In this document: positions 11,725 through 23,294 of the stretch, piece after piece
Numbering within the stretch: position 1 is the stretch's first letter
Layout of the letters: every line of letters starts with the position of its first letter
Assembly: GCA_951640165.1 (NCBI GenBank)
Contig: OX621242.1
Span: forward strand, 29,446,001 to 29,510,000
Reading direction: 5' to 3'
DNA length: 64,000 bases
Source of the DNA: Pseudoips prasinana
Taxonomy: Eukaryota > Arthropoda > Insecta > Lepidoptera > Nolidae
Notes under the pieces: generated by a model
Database searches by the model: none
What the model was told of the DNA's origin: nothing
What the model saw: the letters and a program-made list of their open reading frames with translations, nothing else
Translations under genes and position numbers: made by a program

Positions 11725-13153
11725 AAAAAAAAAATTTTGGAAGTCTTGAAACACTTCCAAAATTCTGTTACCTTCCTACATTATAACTGTCTACCTATGT
11801 TGGGAGTTATCAAATACATAGGTGCAATAAAAAAGAGTAGAATTGAACCCAGGACCCACTGAAAGTCTAGCAAATGGGAGTATGAGTCCGACTTGCTCAA
11901 AGTATAAAAAAAAACCAACCAAAAATTATACTTTCAAGGCCCTAATTCTACTTTCCTAACACTAGCTAAACACTACCTAATTATAGCTATCCTAGCTAAA
12001 ATAAAATATTAGTGAACCTTCACACACAAAAGCTTCAATGATCATACTTGGTCCTATCACCAAGTAAAAGTACAGAAATAAAAAAAAATGAAAATAATTA
12101 CAACTTTTAACCATTTAAATAAATCATAAATTAATGATCTGAAAATAATTATTTTAAAAGGGCAAACTTAATTATAACAACTGGTTAAAAGTTTAATCCA
12201 AATTAAATTATTACAACAGTTGACCGTTCAACTAAATTATTAATGATAATCTGAAATAATTAATTAGAACAAGTGGTTAAAAATTAATTGAAGCATGTAT
12301 AAAAGTTGGCTAATGGCTATCCTATTATAAAACCTAACTGCTAAACTATCCAAAATAATTGATAACAAAAAGATATTAATCTTATCAATCAAGGATGGGG
12401 TTCCAGAGAGTCAGGACCATGATGGAAGATCATATACCAACCAAGATTAATGAAAAATAAATATCTCATTTATACCAATTAACCTACCCTATCATCTATT
12501 TGTCCCCAGATGAAAATAAAAGTGTTAGGTAGAACAGAATACCCATCAACATCATGGAGTCCATGAGGTTCTCCCACATCTATCGGCTACTATGTGCTAG
12601 ATGTGTGATGCCAATGAATAATTAAATTCTATCACCCACTCTTAACTATTGACGGAAATATCCCCTTAATTTACGCTTCACTATTTCCTAACTCCCTATC
12701 TCTACCTGGATATTTACTTCTTGTAAATTCCGTTATTCATTTTCCGATCTTCCATCATGTCCATTGTGGTTGCACTGGATTCTCTAAACTGGAACACCGC
12801 CCCTGGTCATCGTTGCTCTCGTACGTTTCACATGAAAACAAAATTTATGCGCGAAAGTATATTCATATATTTGACAAATAAAATAAAATTGTAAGTATAA
12901 ACATTCTCATCAGTAACACAAGTAAACGGCTTATATATTCTACCACTGCCGTAACAATAGCAATAAAACTCACAGTCTTATCGCAGCGCCATCTATCGGG
13001 TCTATTAACAAATCTAAGTCATCGAAAGACATTTGATTGGATGCAAAAAAAATTATCCAAATAAACATAAAATTAAATTATTGTTACTAAAAAGAAAAAA
13101 AAAATAGATAGGGCTTGGTAGTAGAATGGTGAATTTAAAGTTTTATTTAATTT

Positions 13154-13190
<37 letters not shown>

Positions 13191-13734
13191 GCAAATATTT
13201 AGTAGTGGTTCACCCTTAAACTTAAGGTAAAAAAAAAAAAAAAAAAATATTCGCCAGATATTCATACAAAATTTTTATGCGAATCGGGCCAGCCGTTTCG
13301 GAGATGTTTGGTCGCAAACACCGTGACATGATAATTCCACATTTTTGATGTAATCTATAAATATCGTGTGTTTTCTGACATAAACAACATAATAACAAGA
13401 TTTGGTTAGTCTAGGAGGCTTTCATTGCTTCTCCAGACAATGAACATCCTGTGTGTGTGCCCCAAAAACGACTCTTTTCAGGGTAACACCTGATAATCAT
13501 GTAGCAGCGCCACTTATACATCATCACCACCAATAAAATAAGTCATAAGTGTGATGACTATAGTCAATCATAACCAGTATTAAAATTATGAAAATATTTG
13601 GGCTACGCCCATGTCCAGCAGCGGACAACATTAATATTATAATTTTATGCTAATCGTACAATGTTAAATAACAATAACGGAACAAATAAAATAACTCTCA
13701 TTAGACATAGGAGCCCAGCATACCAAGTATTTAT
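11725..13734 (-). other. Two-kb non-coding 3' region of the LTR element
   Basis: No ORF of note lies between the ORF stop and the polypurine tract. The region holds an imperfect inverted pair around 12410-12440 and 12740-12800 (GACCATGATGGAAGATC against GATCTTCCATCATGTCC), a T-run of about 27 at 13160-13187, an A-run near 13231-13248, a retroposon tail fragment at 13408-13440 and a LINE-tail-like CCCATGTCCAGCAGCGGAC at 13609-13627. These pieces resemble other repeats in the window, so they were probably captured before the last transposition. Confidence 0.6.
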
Positions 13735-15279
13735 TCAAATCTCCCTTGTCTGGAATGATTTCATCCGATTGATATGTACTGTGTCGGATCTATTCCGTCC
13801 AGGCTTTCGCACTATATAAGTGACATCACTTACGCGTCTAACCACCACCCATGGTCCTGTAAATAAACGTTGTAATTCGTGGTTCTTACCAGAAAATCGT
13901 CCCGAAGAGCGTATGATAACTAAATCTCCCAGCCGGAACTCTCGCCTTGTTCTCCTGTCGTAGTTGACCTTTTCCTTGTGACGTACCTGAGTTATGTTAT
14001 ATACCGCTTTTGCCGTTAAATTGCCCAACGAAGTGACCTTATTATCACTAACTCGATCTCTCTTTCTTTCATAGACTTCGCTATTAATTACTGGCGAATA
14101 ATTCTTATTTAATACAAAATTATTATTCTTACCAATCTTCTTGTCAAAGTTTTGGTGACATTTGACATGACGGTCAGAATTTTTTTTAAAACAATTAAAA
14201 ACTCTTTGGTCTTGGCAAAAATAGACCACTTCCGTGCCAATGACTATTCTACTCTTAGCAAAATCCATGACAACAGCATTCGCATTCAAAAAATCTCGTC
14301 CTAAAATTAAGTGGCATGCAAGATCTTCTATGATATAAATATTATTACAAAATTCCTTACCGTTAATATAAAAATTAAATTTAGCTGTTCCAGTCGTATC
14401 GATCGTCCTTCCATCAACGCCTTGTATAGAGTCGACTGCAGTTCCTGTCGAACCTAATCCTAATCTACGCGCCATCGTTCCCGACATACATGACACCGCA
14501 GCTCCCGTGTCTAAGAGAGCTGGACATGAAATATTCTTATACATAACTCTAATATACGGTATATTATTTCTAAAACTATTAAAAAAATTAAATACTTCCT
14601 TTGTTTGAGCGCCATTTTCACACGTCGCCACGTTCTGCTGATTCGAAACTGCCCGATGTGTGACGTTCAATGCCGCCGACGTTCTTTTCCCTCCCGGCGT
14701 CACATATCTGGAGTTGTCTAACGGTTGACGTTCTGGTCCCGCTTGCACATGAGTTGTCGGGGAACGTATCAAATTATCTTCATTATGTGGTTTTAAATCG
14801 TCCATATTATAAATATCTTTTAGCTGTATAATCAATTTTTTTAATTGTTTCTTGTCTTCTAGTAGTGAAGTTGCTAGTATATGTTTATAAAACGGTGCTG
14901 ATGATTTAATAAATTTTATAATAAATTTCCTTTCATCTTTAATTTCTGCCTTGAACGCCAGTTCTTGTAATCTATAAAAGTATTCTAAAATATCTTCCTC
15001 AAATTTCTGTCTTGTCATATAAAATTGTTCTACATAGTCGATAGTCCCTGAAAATTCCTCCAGAAAAGCCTTTTCAATGTCGGCAAATTCTGTTGCCGTA
15101 TCTACTATTACATTGTAGAACGATAGCGCTGCTCCTTGTAGAAAAGACGGGATGATCGCTACTTTTTCTTCGTCTGATAATTTTTTTACAATAGAAAATC
15201 TTTTAAATTGTTTGATAAACTCCTTCGCATCTTGCTCTACACCATTAAATAATTGTATATTCACGCTTGTCGATTCCAT
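13735..15279 (-). CDS. Gag-protease-integrase C-terminus fusion protein
   Basis: An uninterrupted 514-aa ORF starting at an ATG 93 bp inside the 5' LTR. Residues about 1-160 are a helical Gag-like domain (FLQGAALSFYN, FLEEFSG). No CCHC zinc knuckle is visible. Residues about 240-350 are an aspartic protease, with the active-site DTGA at 257-260 and the ILGRDFL motif at 325-331. Residues about 405-510 match the C-terminal part of a Gypsy integrase: HKEKVNYDRR, GDLVII at 451-456 and FTGPW at 473-477, the GPY/F-like motif. The junction near residues 365-400 shows that RT, RNase H, the integrase zinc finger and the DDE core were lost in frame. The protein could still form particles and cleave itself; reverse transcription would have to come in trans. 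Confidence 0.88.
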   Translation of the reverse strand: MESTSVNIQLFNGVEQDAKEFIKQFKRFSIVKKLSDEEKVAIIPSFLQGAALSFYNVIVDTATEFADIEKAFLEEFSGTIDYVEQFYMTRQKFEEDILEYFYRLQELAFKAEIKDERKFIIKFIKSSAPFYKHILATSLLEDKKQLKKLIIQLKDIYNMDDLKPHNEDNLIRSPTTHVQAGPERQPLDNSRYVTPGGKRTSAALNVTHRAVSNQQNVATCENGAQTKEVFNFFNSFRNNIPYIRVMYKNISCPALLDTGAAVSCMSGTMARRLGLGSTGTAVDSIQGVDGRTIDTTGTAKFNFYINGKEFCNNIYIIEDLACHLILGRDFLNANAVVMDFAKSRIVIGTEVVYFCQDQRVFNCFKKNSDRHVKCHQNFDKKIGKNNNFVLNKNYSPVINSEVYERKRDRVSDNKVTSLGNLTAKAVYNITQVRHKEKVNYDRRTRREFRLGDLVIIRSSGRFSGKNHELQRLFTGPWVVVRRVSDVTYIVRKPGRNRSDTVHINRMKSFQTREI

Positions 15280-15353
15280 ATTTTCTTATTTTTCTCTAGA
15301 TTTCTTGTATAATCTCTCACCCCTTTGAAAACTTCAAAATCTTTTCAATTAAC

Positions 15354-15371
15354 CAAAGGCGCCTACCACCA
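15354..15371 (-). other. Primer binding site
   Basis: Immediately downstream of the 5' LTR the minus strand reads TGGTGGTAGGCGCCTTTG. TGG complements the CCA end of a tRNA. The priming tRNA was not identified. Confidence 0.7.
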
Positions 15372-15689
15372 TGTAAGCACACTCGCAGCTGCAAGAGGTA
15401 TTTCTATACGGGATCTAGGGAGATCTTCTCAATGATAACACATGTATTCACAAACAATCACTGATTTTATTTAAAATAATTATATTAGATTCACAATGTT
15501 TACTTTAGCACACCATTTTTATAACTATTGACAAACATCAATCAAACGTAACCCCATGCTTTTTATTTGATTCGAATTCTATTCTCATTTTAAAAGCTAT
15601 GTTTAGTTATTTTAATAAAATGACCAGAGCTACTAGCTATCTTGATAAAAGAGGTTTTATTCTATAGGAGGGCAGGTAATATCATTACA
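15372..15689 (-). repeat. 5' LTR of the Gypsy-type element
   Basis: 318 bp, with the same ends and internal motifs as the 3' copy at 11394-11711. Its outer flank carries the ATAC duplication at 15690-15693. Confidence 0.93.
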
Positions 15690-15693
15690 ATAC

Positions 15694-17879
15694 ATAGAAA
15701 ATTTTTACCATATTCGGACAAATATTATTAAATTTTATCCGTGTTTTGATTGACTACTTAGAACATAAAACGGTTATTGTGACATATATATATTAGTTAG
15801 ATTTAATCGTGGGTAATGATGAGTACTATAAACATGTAGTAGTGTATTATTTTTGTAACCTCAATAGTCATTGCAGCGCTTACCAAATAAATAAAAACAC
15901 CCGCTGGATGCGTGTAGGGCAAAACCGGCAATTGTGGAGGTCTTTGGAGTAGGCCTTTGCCCAGCAGTGGGCTGGTCTTTCCGCTGACATGATGATGAAG
16001 CCAAATAATTATTTTTATAGACAAATTATCGATAGGTACTTTAATTTTTTGATAATGTGATTTTCTACAGGTGAAAGAATTTATAAAATCAGTAAAAAGT
16101 CTTTATTTATACATAACAGACCAACAAACAAACTATATACCAACAAATAAACTTCTATAAGATTAGTTCACAGTCTACATTCTGATCTCATTGCTCATCA
16201 ATGTGTCGTGGATTTGACAGATTTTACAGAAGGCAAACCCAAAGGAATTCTATCAAATAAAAACCTATCAAAAGTGGCGTCTAAAATGAGTATCTAATAA
16301 TAATATGAAAATTTGTTAATCGATACTAATAATCGATTTGCATCCGATTTGTAAAATTGTCTTCAGATTCCTCAAATATAACATTACATTATTACGTCAC
16401 AAGTTAATGTTATGGACATTTTAGACATCCCGTGAAAGTAAAAGTAAACCTCAGTAGACTAATTAGGCAGAAGTGCAATTTATTCTTTTCGTGGTTCCAT
16501 ATATGATACTCTAAGTATATTTTAATCAATAGTAATAAAAGCAATATCTACATTAAGTGATATATCTCAGTAATTTATTTATCAAAAAACTAAGTAACAG
16601 TTAATACATAAATATAAGATAAAAAACTGACTATTACTAAAAATCTGGCAAAACCATCGTAACTATGAAACAGGAAACGGAACCATCTAAGTGTTCATTA
16701 AAGCATAAATATGACTAGATCATTAAGTTATTATTTTTGGGCGATTAAGTTAAAAACATACTAGTTGTAAGTGAGTGGAGCTTCATACAATAATAGGTAA
16801 GATGACTGTAGTAGACCGATAAGAGTGACACGTAAAAACCAACTCTAAATATAAACTTTGTATAAAATAGAAGTAGGTACCAATATTTACTTGTACAACT
16901 TTATCAGCAAATTACAATTATTTGGAACATTTTTATACAAATAAACGAACTTAGCCACATAATGCTTACAACGAACTGCTATTTGTTTTTATAGTATGGT
17001 GAAGTAGTATAGTCCTCATAATCGTCATGTCTATCTAAAAATTATGTCTGCTATTAGATGTAATAAACTATTTATTAAGTAAGTTTTAAGTATAATACAT
17101 TAATAGTAATATAAAAATTGAGTACCTATCATGACATTTTTTTCTATAAAACTGGAGGGTTCCCTATTCGACCACAGTGTGGCCTTATAAAAATATTTTT
17201 TTATTTAGCTGTATGCGTTACTTTTTTCCCCGTCGTGAACGCGTTCATATTTACCCACTGCAACGATAACAAATCTATGATGTAGTCATAAATATCGTCA
17301 GTTGTCTTCAATAAGTCATAGTTTTTTTTTATTGTCTAAAGTAGGTATTTTAGTACGTAATCTAAGCCAGGCTTGGTGCCTAATATTATGTGATTGAAAC
17401 AAATAATTTATATTTATAAGTTTTGTTTGTACCCTGTCTCATTAACTTGTTCCTGAAAAGTCCATGATACCACATTAATGTATAACACGCTATACATAGT
17501 ACTCTGATTAACATATTTCTTTAATTGCTTATAACATCGCTATCCATTAATACCACCTCCCAATTATAGCATGTGAGTGTCGAGCAGGCACATATGGATC
17601 GAAATAAATGCGAAACAAATTATCGAATCACACAGCCATACCAGACTAAATAACTTCGCTACATTTATGGTAATTGTTAAATATGTAGTTTCTGTCATTT
17701 GTAGCAAATATTTATTTTTATTATGTAATAAAAAAGTGAGTCATCAATTTAGTCATCGTACCTATTAACTAAATAAATCAATAGAGTCTAAAGGAGTCTA
17801 GAGTCTAAAAGTGGATCTTTAAAACGTTCTCATCAAAATAATATGCTTAATTCATAGAGTTCATTGAAGATATTCAAAG
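15694..17879. other. Unassigned AT-rich stretch with one LINE tail
   Basis: At about 15930-16010 there is a LINE 3'-end motif: TTTGCCCAGCAGTGGGCTGG followed by ACATGATGATGA. The remainder shows no gene and no clear repeat. Confidence 0.4.
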
Positions 17880-18720
17880 GCGATATGTAGTGGACAATAT
17901 GTACCGGCCAAAGTGCCGGCGGCGCCCACACGTTGACAGGACAATCGGCAATTTATGCCCGCACTGCCCAATTTATGATCTCGACTCAGCGCGTGCTTGC
18001 TCCTCTGAATCAATTGCGTATTTGTATACTGTACATCTATCTCTCCACACAGATTTAATATCGCAATACCCTCGAGGCACGGAATTCCGAATACTTCCTC
18101 TTTAAATATCGGTCTTAACGATAATGCTGGGGACAATTTAATTTAAAACTTTCTTAAATGCAAAAGGATCCCTCCGAAAATGGCGGGCGGCATTAAAATT
18201 GACCATTATAATCGGCTCTACACGCCATTAGAGAGTAACGTTTCGCGATCAATTCAGTTCAAAGTTTCCACGATATTGTGAAGTGGTGCCGAGGCGGTTG
18301 AATTCGTAAGCTCTCGATTATTTATGTGGACAGCTTCGCGAGCGCTTCTGCCACCCTCGCCGCATCGCTGCATTAAGAGTAATCGCTCGCGGTTACCAGC
18401 TGAGTGATTTTTTCCATTCACAAAATGGTCAAAGGAATTAGGCGCCTCACACTCCATATTTCAGAGAGAAATGGTCTTCGTCGACCCTTTCTCGACATTT
18501 CTGTACGTACCTCGGCAAGTATATAAGAACAGGCGTCTCCCGAGTTGTTTTTTATGTTCCTCGTAAAAAAGAGCACACGTAAATATTGGCGGAACGACGG
18601 AAATCGGGAATTGCCACAATAACGCAGTTAAGAGAGGAGGAAATATAAAAACGAATTAAGTGCGCAGCTGTGGAGACTTGCGAACTTCTTAGAAGACTGC
18701 GAGCCGGTTTATCCATTTAA
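17880..18720. other. GC-richer unique block, possible conserved non-coding region
   Basis: This block is visibly less AT-rich than its surroundings and contains no piece of any repeat family in the window. Short frames on both strands do not look like protein. A TATA-like TATATAAG sits near 18520. Such islands in repeat-rich DNA are often enhancers or untranslated first exons, but nothing here proves it. Confidence 0.35.
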
Positions 18721-18865
18721 TTACCTGAAACAAAAATATTTTAATGTTAATATCAGAAGTGGGAACAACTCTTGCCTTCTTAGGACAGGATTATACAATA
18801 TTTTATGTCAACACAAAAGAAAAACTCGTGTTGTAAAAGTCAATAAACTAGTACGCTTTCTTTTA

Positions 18866-19062
18866 TTTTAAGAGACAACGCCCGCGCTAGGGAATTTAAT
18901 CCCTGTGTCCCGGGGTACTTTACAGACATATAATTGACGGACACAAATTACATCCAGACTCAGAACAACTATTCATGGGTCCCACAAATAGTTGTCCGAC
19001 TCGAACCCGCGACACGAAGCGGCGAGGCGACTGTCTTAGCCGCTACGCCACACGTGCGTCTT
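18866..19062 (-). repeat. tRNA-derived SINE, family C
   Basis: An inverted copy of the family seen at 1719-1905. The plus strand shows AGGGAATTTAATCCCTGTGT, CCGGGGTACTTTACAG and a tRNA-like head ending ACGCCACACGTGCG. Confidence 0.7.
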
Positions 19063-19795
19063 GATAGCTACCACTTTCACATGTAACACCGGTGCCAAGT
19101 AGAAACTTGAATGTGAGGTAGGACATAACACTTTTTTGAGCATTTTTTAGCACCACGGGATTACCTTACAGAATATCTGCATTCATAATTATTAAGGTTG
19201 TGTACATGGATGTGTCTACGGTTCTCCGCTCTCGTAACCATCCACTACGGCGCACGATCTTCTTATGCATGTTACCCGAATTAGAAAAAAGAAACTTGTT
19301 ACCTTACGGTCTTAAGAGTCCTTATGTTCCAATAATAGATACTTTTTTAACGTATATTTACGTAAGCAATTGTCATAGAACAGGCCAATGTTAATCCGCG
19401 ATTCTAGGAATAGTAATATAATCGTGTGAAATATACCAACCTCGAACAATGATAGCAATCTTAATTGTTTTCTTTCGTGCATTTGAAACAATACCCCACT
19501 TCGCATAATACATGTAATTTCTGGTGTTCTTTAATATTTTATTGCGTTTGCCCACCTTACGTATGTATGCATAATGCGTAGTACGGTAAACGAATGATTT
19601 GTAGAATAAATGAACGGTGTTATAGTTCTTGATCAGAGAACTTTGTTATAAGCCTTTCGGAAATTCTAGAAGTTCCCGGACCGGCAGAAGTTTCAGATTT
19701 ATATCAGTTCGCTTCGTAATCATAGTATCATATTCATATTGCAATTATTACTCTTTTAAAAAACATACCACATAGGGAAAAAAGAAATATATCCT
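19063..19795. other. Unassigned stretch
   Basis: No gene, no clear repeat. Short frames on both strands near 19200-19500 lack recognisable motifs. Confidence 0.35.
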
Positions 19796-20015
19796 GGGAC
19801 ATTACTCACACACGGCAATCTGTTCCCAAGCTAAGCAGAGCTTACATGTACAATCGAAATACAACATACATACTTATATAGATAATTACACCAAGACTCA
19901 GGACAAACAGACATGTTCATGCACACAAATATTTGTCCTGGGTGGGAATCGAACCCACAACCTCCGGCGTGAAAAGCAAGCATTTGCCATCCACGCCAAC
20001 AAGCCCGTCCATGTG
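19796..20015 (-). repeat. tRNA-derived SINE, family B
   Basis: The copy carries the tail (plus sense CACGGCAATCTGTTCCCAAG), the body with AGACATGTTCATGCACAC, and a tRNA-like head including GGTGGGAATCGAACCCACAA and GCCATCCACGCCAAC. Confidence 0.75.
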
Positions 20016-20157
20016 TGAATAAATGGTGGCACTCCATTTCATCATAGAAGGTACTCCAGCTATGGTGGGCAGTGTTTGACCATTCGCACGACCTTGTATT
20101 AACTGAGACAATTTTATCAAAAAAAGAAAAAAACGTCTAAACAATAACATTGATTAC

Positions 20158-20335
20158 TAGCTGTGCACCGCGGTTTCACTCGCGTTAAACTTTATAAATT
20201 ATAGCCTATGTGTTAATCCAGAGTGTCAGCTAACTCCATACTAAATTTTATTAAAATCGATCCAGCCATTTAGACGTGAAGAAGAAACAAATATACACAC
20301 TCACAAACTTTCGCCTTTATAATGTTAGTGTGATT
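20158..20335 (-). repeat. CGCGGTTTCAC / AATATTATAAATGCG-type repeat, inverted copy
   Basis: Starts CTAGCTGTGCACCGCGGTTT and ends CACAAACTTTCGCCTTTATA. It is the complement of the repeat at 20848-21000. Confidence 0.6.
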
Positions 20336-20599
20336 TATGTGCCCACACCATCGGTGACGTTTGACAGGTAAACGAACCGAATAGATCGGCACTTTTGCAC
20401 TAGAGCGCGCTTTGAGTTGGACGTATCAAAATAAGGTGTCACCAGGTCATGTTTATTGTACTCGATTATCGAAGTGTTATTCTTGGAGTTTGGTCATGAG
20501 TCATGGAGTTTTATTACACTTGTCTATTTAACAATTTTTAGGAATATTTGTGTTTGAACATCAAATACTGATGACGCTTATTCATAAAAATGTAAAATA

Positions 20600-20832
20600 T
20601 TTGTTGGTCTAATGGTTAAAGACTTTGGCTGCTAAGCCAAAGGTCGTAGTTTCGATACCCAGCCAGGACAAATTTTTGTGTGATGAGCACGATTATTTGG
20701 TCTGTGTCTGGGTGTAATTTATTTATCTATAATATGTATTTGGAAATATATATACATTTGTTTATCAGTAGTCCGCTTGCCATAGCTCTGTCTAGTTTGG
20801 GATCAGATGATAGTGTCAGTTGTCCCGATATA
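20600..20832 (+). repeat. tRNA-derived SINE, family B variant
   Basis: The head TTGGTCTAATGGTTAAAGAC looks like a tRNA A-box region and GGTCGTAGTTTCGATACCC like a B-box. The body has ACAAATTTTTGTGTGATGAG and GTGTCTGGGTGTAATTTA, and the tail has GTTTGGGATCAGATGA. The same variant occurs at 48010-48262 and inverted at 59285-59400. Confidence 0.65.
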
Positions 20833-20847
20833 TTTATACATATTAAT

Positions 20848-21000
20848 CCTACTAATATTATAAATGCGAAACTTTGTGAGTATGGATGTTTGTTACTCTT
20901 TCATGCAAATACTACCGAACGGATTTTAATGAAACTTTGTAGTAATATAGCTTACAGATCCGAATAGCACATAGGCCGTAACCGCGGTGCACAGCTAGTA
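20848..21000 (+). repeat. AATCCTACTAATATTATAAA repeat
   Basis: It runs from AATCCTACTAATATTATAAA through GAACGGATTTTAATGAAACT to AACCGCGGTGCACAGCTAGT. It abuts the SINE copy on its left. Confidence 0.65.
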
Positions 21001-21681
21001 TCTAATATAATAGGTATCTATCTGTATCTAGCGTATTCTTGAGAATCACTCACAATTTTTATGGAACCTTGTATATTGCTAGAAGGTAACAATAATACCT
21101 GACCCTGTACGCTCACCGTCTGTACGTCGACTAACTTACATAAAAACGTTTCATCAAACAACATAACACTAAAAGGGATGACTTCAATCAAGTACCTACA
21201 TGGCAGGGAATATCAGGTTGATTTACTCATCAACGTGGCTTCATAGCAGCCGTTGAAGCTTGCGCTAGACTCGTATCGCGCTAAAGAGCTTCCTGGAGGA
21301 CAAACGAGCCAGATAAGGCAACCTCGATAAATACTAACCCTCGATTTAAGATTCACGAATGGGTTCCTTATACAACAAGTACCTTAAGGACCTGCGTTAA
21401 GAATTAAGGTGTTTTTTAACCCTTTTGCTAAGCCATTTGTCTGTCTGTCAGCAAGCCGTATGTTGTTATGAACCGTAATAGAAATTATCAAAATTGTAAA
21501 AAAATTACATAGCTGACAATTTTGTATGTACGTCGGTTGGACCCTTAATGTGCAAGTCTGATTCCCGGCCGGTTTATTAACATTATATTTACAGTTTTCC
21601 CACGATGCTTTCACACCTTTGAATTTATTCATCTATAAAATAAAAATAAAATTCTCACAAGATTACTTTTGTTTAAAAAAA
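21001..21681. other. Unassigned stretch
   Basis: No gene or repeat recognised. An 82-codon minus-strand frame at 21384-21632 has no family resemblance. Confidence 0.35.
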
Positions 21682-21850
21682 AGACAACGCACTAGGGAAT
21701 TTAATCCCTGTGTCGCGGGGTACTTCACAAACATATAAATAGACGGACACTAATTATATCCAAACTCAGAACAACTATTTATGGGTCACACAAACCCGCG
21801 ACACGAAGAGGCGAGGCGTCTGTATTAGCCGCTGCGCCACACCTGCATTT
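21682..21850 (-). repeat. tRNA-derived SINE, family C
   Basis: A second inverted family C copy, showing AGGGAATTTAATCCCTGTGT, GCGGGGTACTTCACAAAC and the tRNA-like head GCCGCTGCGCCACACCTGCA. Confidence 0.7.
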
Positions 21851-22209
21851 TCGTTTGTATAGACTACTAGTTAGGCTTAGCTTAAAAGACTTAGGATTAT
21901 CAAGAACTTTCGTACATTCTATATTAGAACGAGCATCCAAAGCGGCATTATTAGGTTAGGATCATATCAAATTTGGCTGGGAAGAGGGGGGAACACTGAG
22001 AGACAGAGAAGGTGAGCGTTGATGCATCACAGGGGGCTCTCTTAAACCTGCATCTGAGTCGCAAGTCTCGGACTCTGACGAGTGTTCTCTCCTCTACCAC
22101 GCAATAGACTTTTCGGTTTCCGCACGGTGAATCCATGGAATGCTAAGGATTAGATCTTCTACTACTACGTACTAATTTTACTTCCAAAACTGGTCCTAAT
22201 GTTTATAAT

Positions 22210-22395
22210 TTATTTATTTACGTTACACGTCTGTCTTTGGGCCACCAATTTACATAATATGTCTATAAAATTGTAACTCAATCAGTCCAGTAGTTACGGA
22301 GCGGTTGGGCTTTGTCAGGCGGACGGACAGACAGACACGCGAATGATCCTATTAGGGATCCCTTTGTTTTCTATTGAGGTACGGAACCCTTAAAA
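22210..22395 (+). repeat. Repeat G, 3' part
   Basis: Contains GGACGGACAGACAGACACGC and ends GAGGTACGGAACCCTTAAAA, the right end of the repeat G family. Confidence 0.55.
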
Positions 22396-22640
22396 TTGAA
22401 TTAATTAATTAAATAGGAAATGAGTTTGTAAAATACACATTTCCAGACACTGTTATTAGATATTCTATTTAAATGAGATAGAGCTCAGTGTAAGCCTCTA
22501 GGAGCCATTTATAGAAGTACGTCCACGTTATAGAATTCACTCCTTTGGTCTTGGGTAAAGTCGAGGAGAGAGAAGGTTCGGATTGATGCCACTTGGGCCA
22601 CACGCGTCATAGGCTACGGCGACCACTAACCATTCAGTAC

Positions 22641-22890
22641 TAACTTATCCTATGTGCAGTGGTTACCCTAGTATCAGAATAGTTCAAGCTGCCCATTAGG
22701 CCTCTGACATGGCTTTACGATTGTTACCTAATGGCTACAACCAAAACTGACAGCTTAACGTGCCCTCCGAAGCACGGAGACGGTTGAACAACTTTGACGG
22801 TCACCCAACTATGCACTGACCGCGAGCCTAGTTGCTTAACCTCGCCAATCATTTACGGACCGGTGAGAGAATGTGGCTATGAGCGCCTCG
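22641..22890 (-). repeat. 5S-rRNA-derived SINE
   Basis: On the minus strand the copy starts GAGGCGCTCATAGCC and continues GATTGGCGAGGTTAAGCAAC then TTGGGTGACCGTC, mirroring the 5S rRNA internal region GATCACCGAAGTTAAGC...GGATGGGTGACC. The body CGTGCTTCGGAGGGCACGTT and tail are shared with copies at 40911 and 42571. Confidence 0.7.
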
Positions 22891-23294
22891 ATTCAGTGAG
22901 CCCTATGCTTATTTTCTGGCTAAGTAGCGTAAGAAAAACCTGTACATATAATTTACGAGGTTTTACTGCACTATCTTGCAACAGTTGTTTAAACCTCTTT
23001 ATAGCTATTTAGTGTCTCTTGAAGAAGACAAATAGCCTGGAACGAAGTAGCTTGTCTTTGAGCACTGAATGGATGGCTTTCGCATATTTACTGTATGTAA
23101 CTCGACAGGACGATAAACGACAGTAACTTATCTTCCAAAAAATCCTCAAGTAAAATAGCCTGAATGCCAACACGTCACAAAACAGCCTATTGTAACTGTT
23201 GTGTTTTTTGTCGTGAATGTAGTAGTAAAGCCGTGACGGTAAAACGGCTCGACACTCTTTCACAAAAAATCATCAAAACCTTATATTTTAGTAT

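Larger units (their letters stand above)
11394..15689 (-). mobile_element. Ty3/Gypsy-type LTR retrotransposon, internally deleted, non-autonomous
   Basis: The element spans 4296 bp. Two 318-bp LTRs (11394-11711 and 15372-15689) look identical by eye and have TG...CA ends. The flanks carry a perfect 4-bp duplication, ATAC, at 11390-11393 and 15690-15693. On the minus strand the 5' LTR is followed directly by a PBS starting TGG, and the 3' LTR is preceded by a GGGGAGGGGG polypurine tract. The only long ORF (13735-15279) encodes Gag, protease and the integrase C-terminus; reverse transcriptase, RNase H and the integrase core are missing. The structure and LTR identity point to a recent insertion that needed enzymes from a relative. 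A solo LTR of the same family lies at 27663-27980. Confidence 0.93.

Noticed and set aside
13160..13250. T27 and A-runs as signs of a separate retroposed insertion
   Set aside because: No target duplication or SINE/LINE body could be delimited around them; they are described only as part of the LTR element's 3' region.
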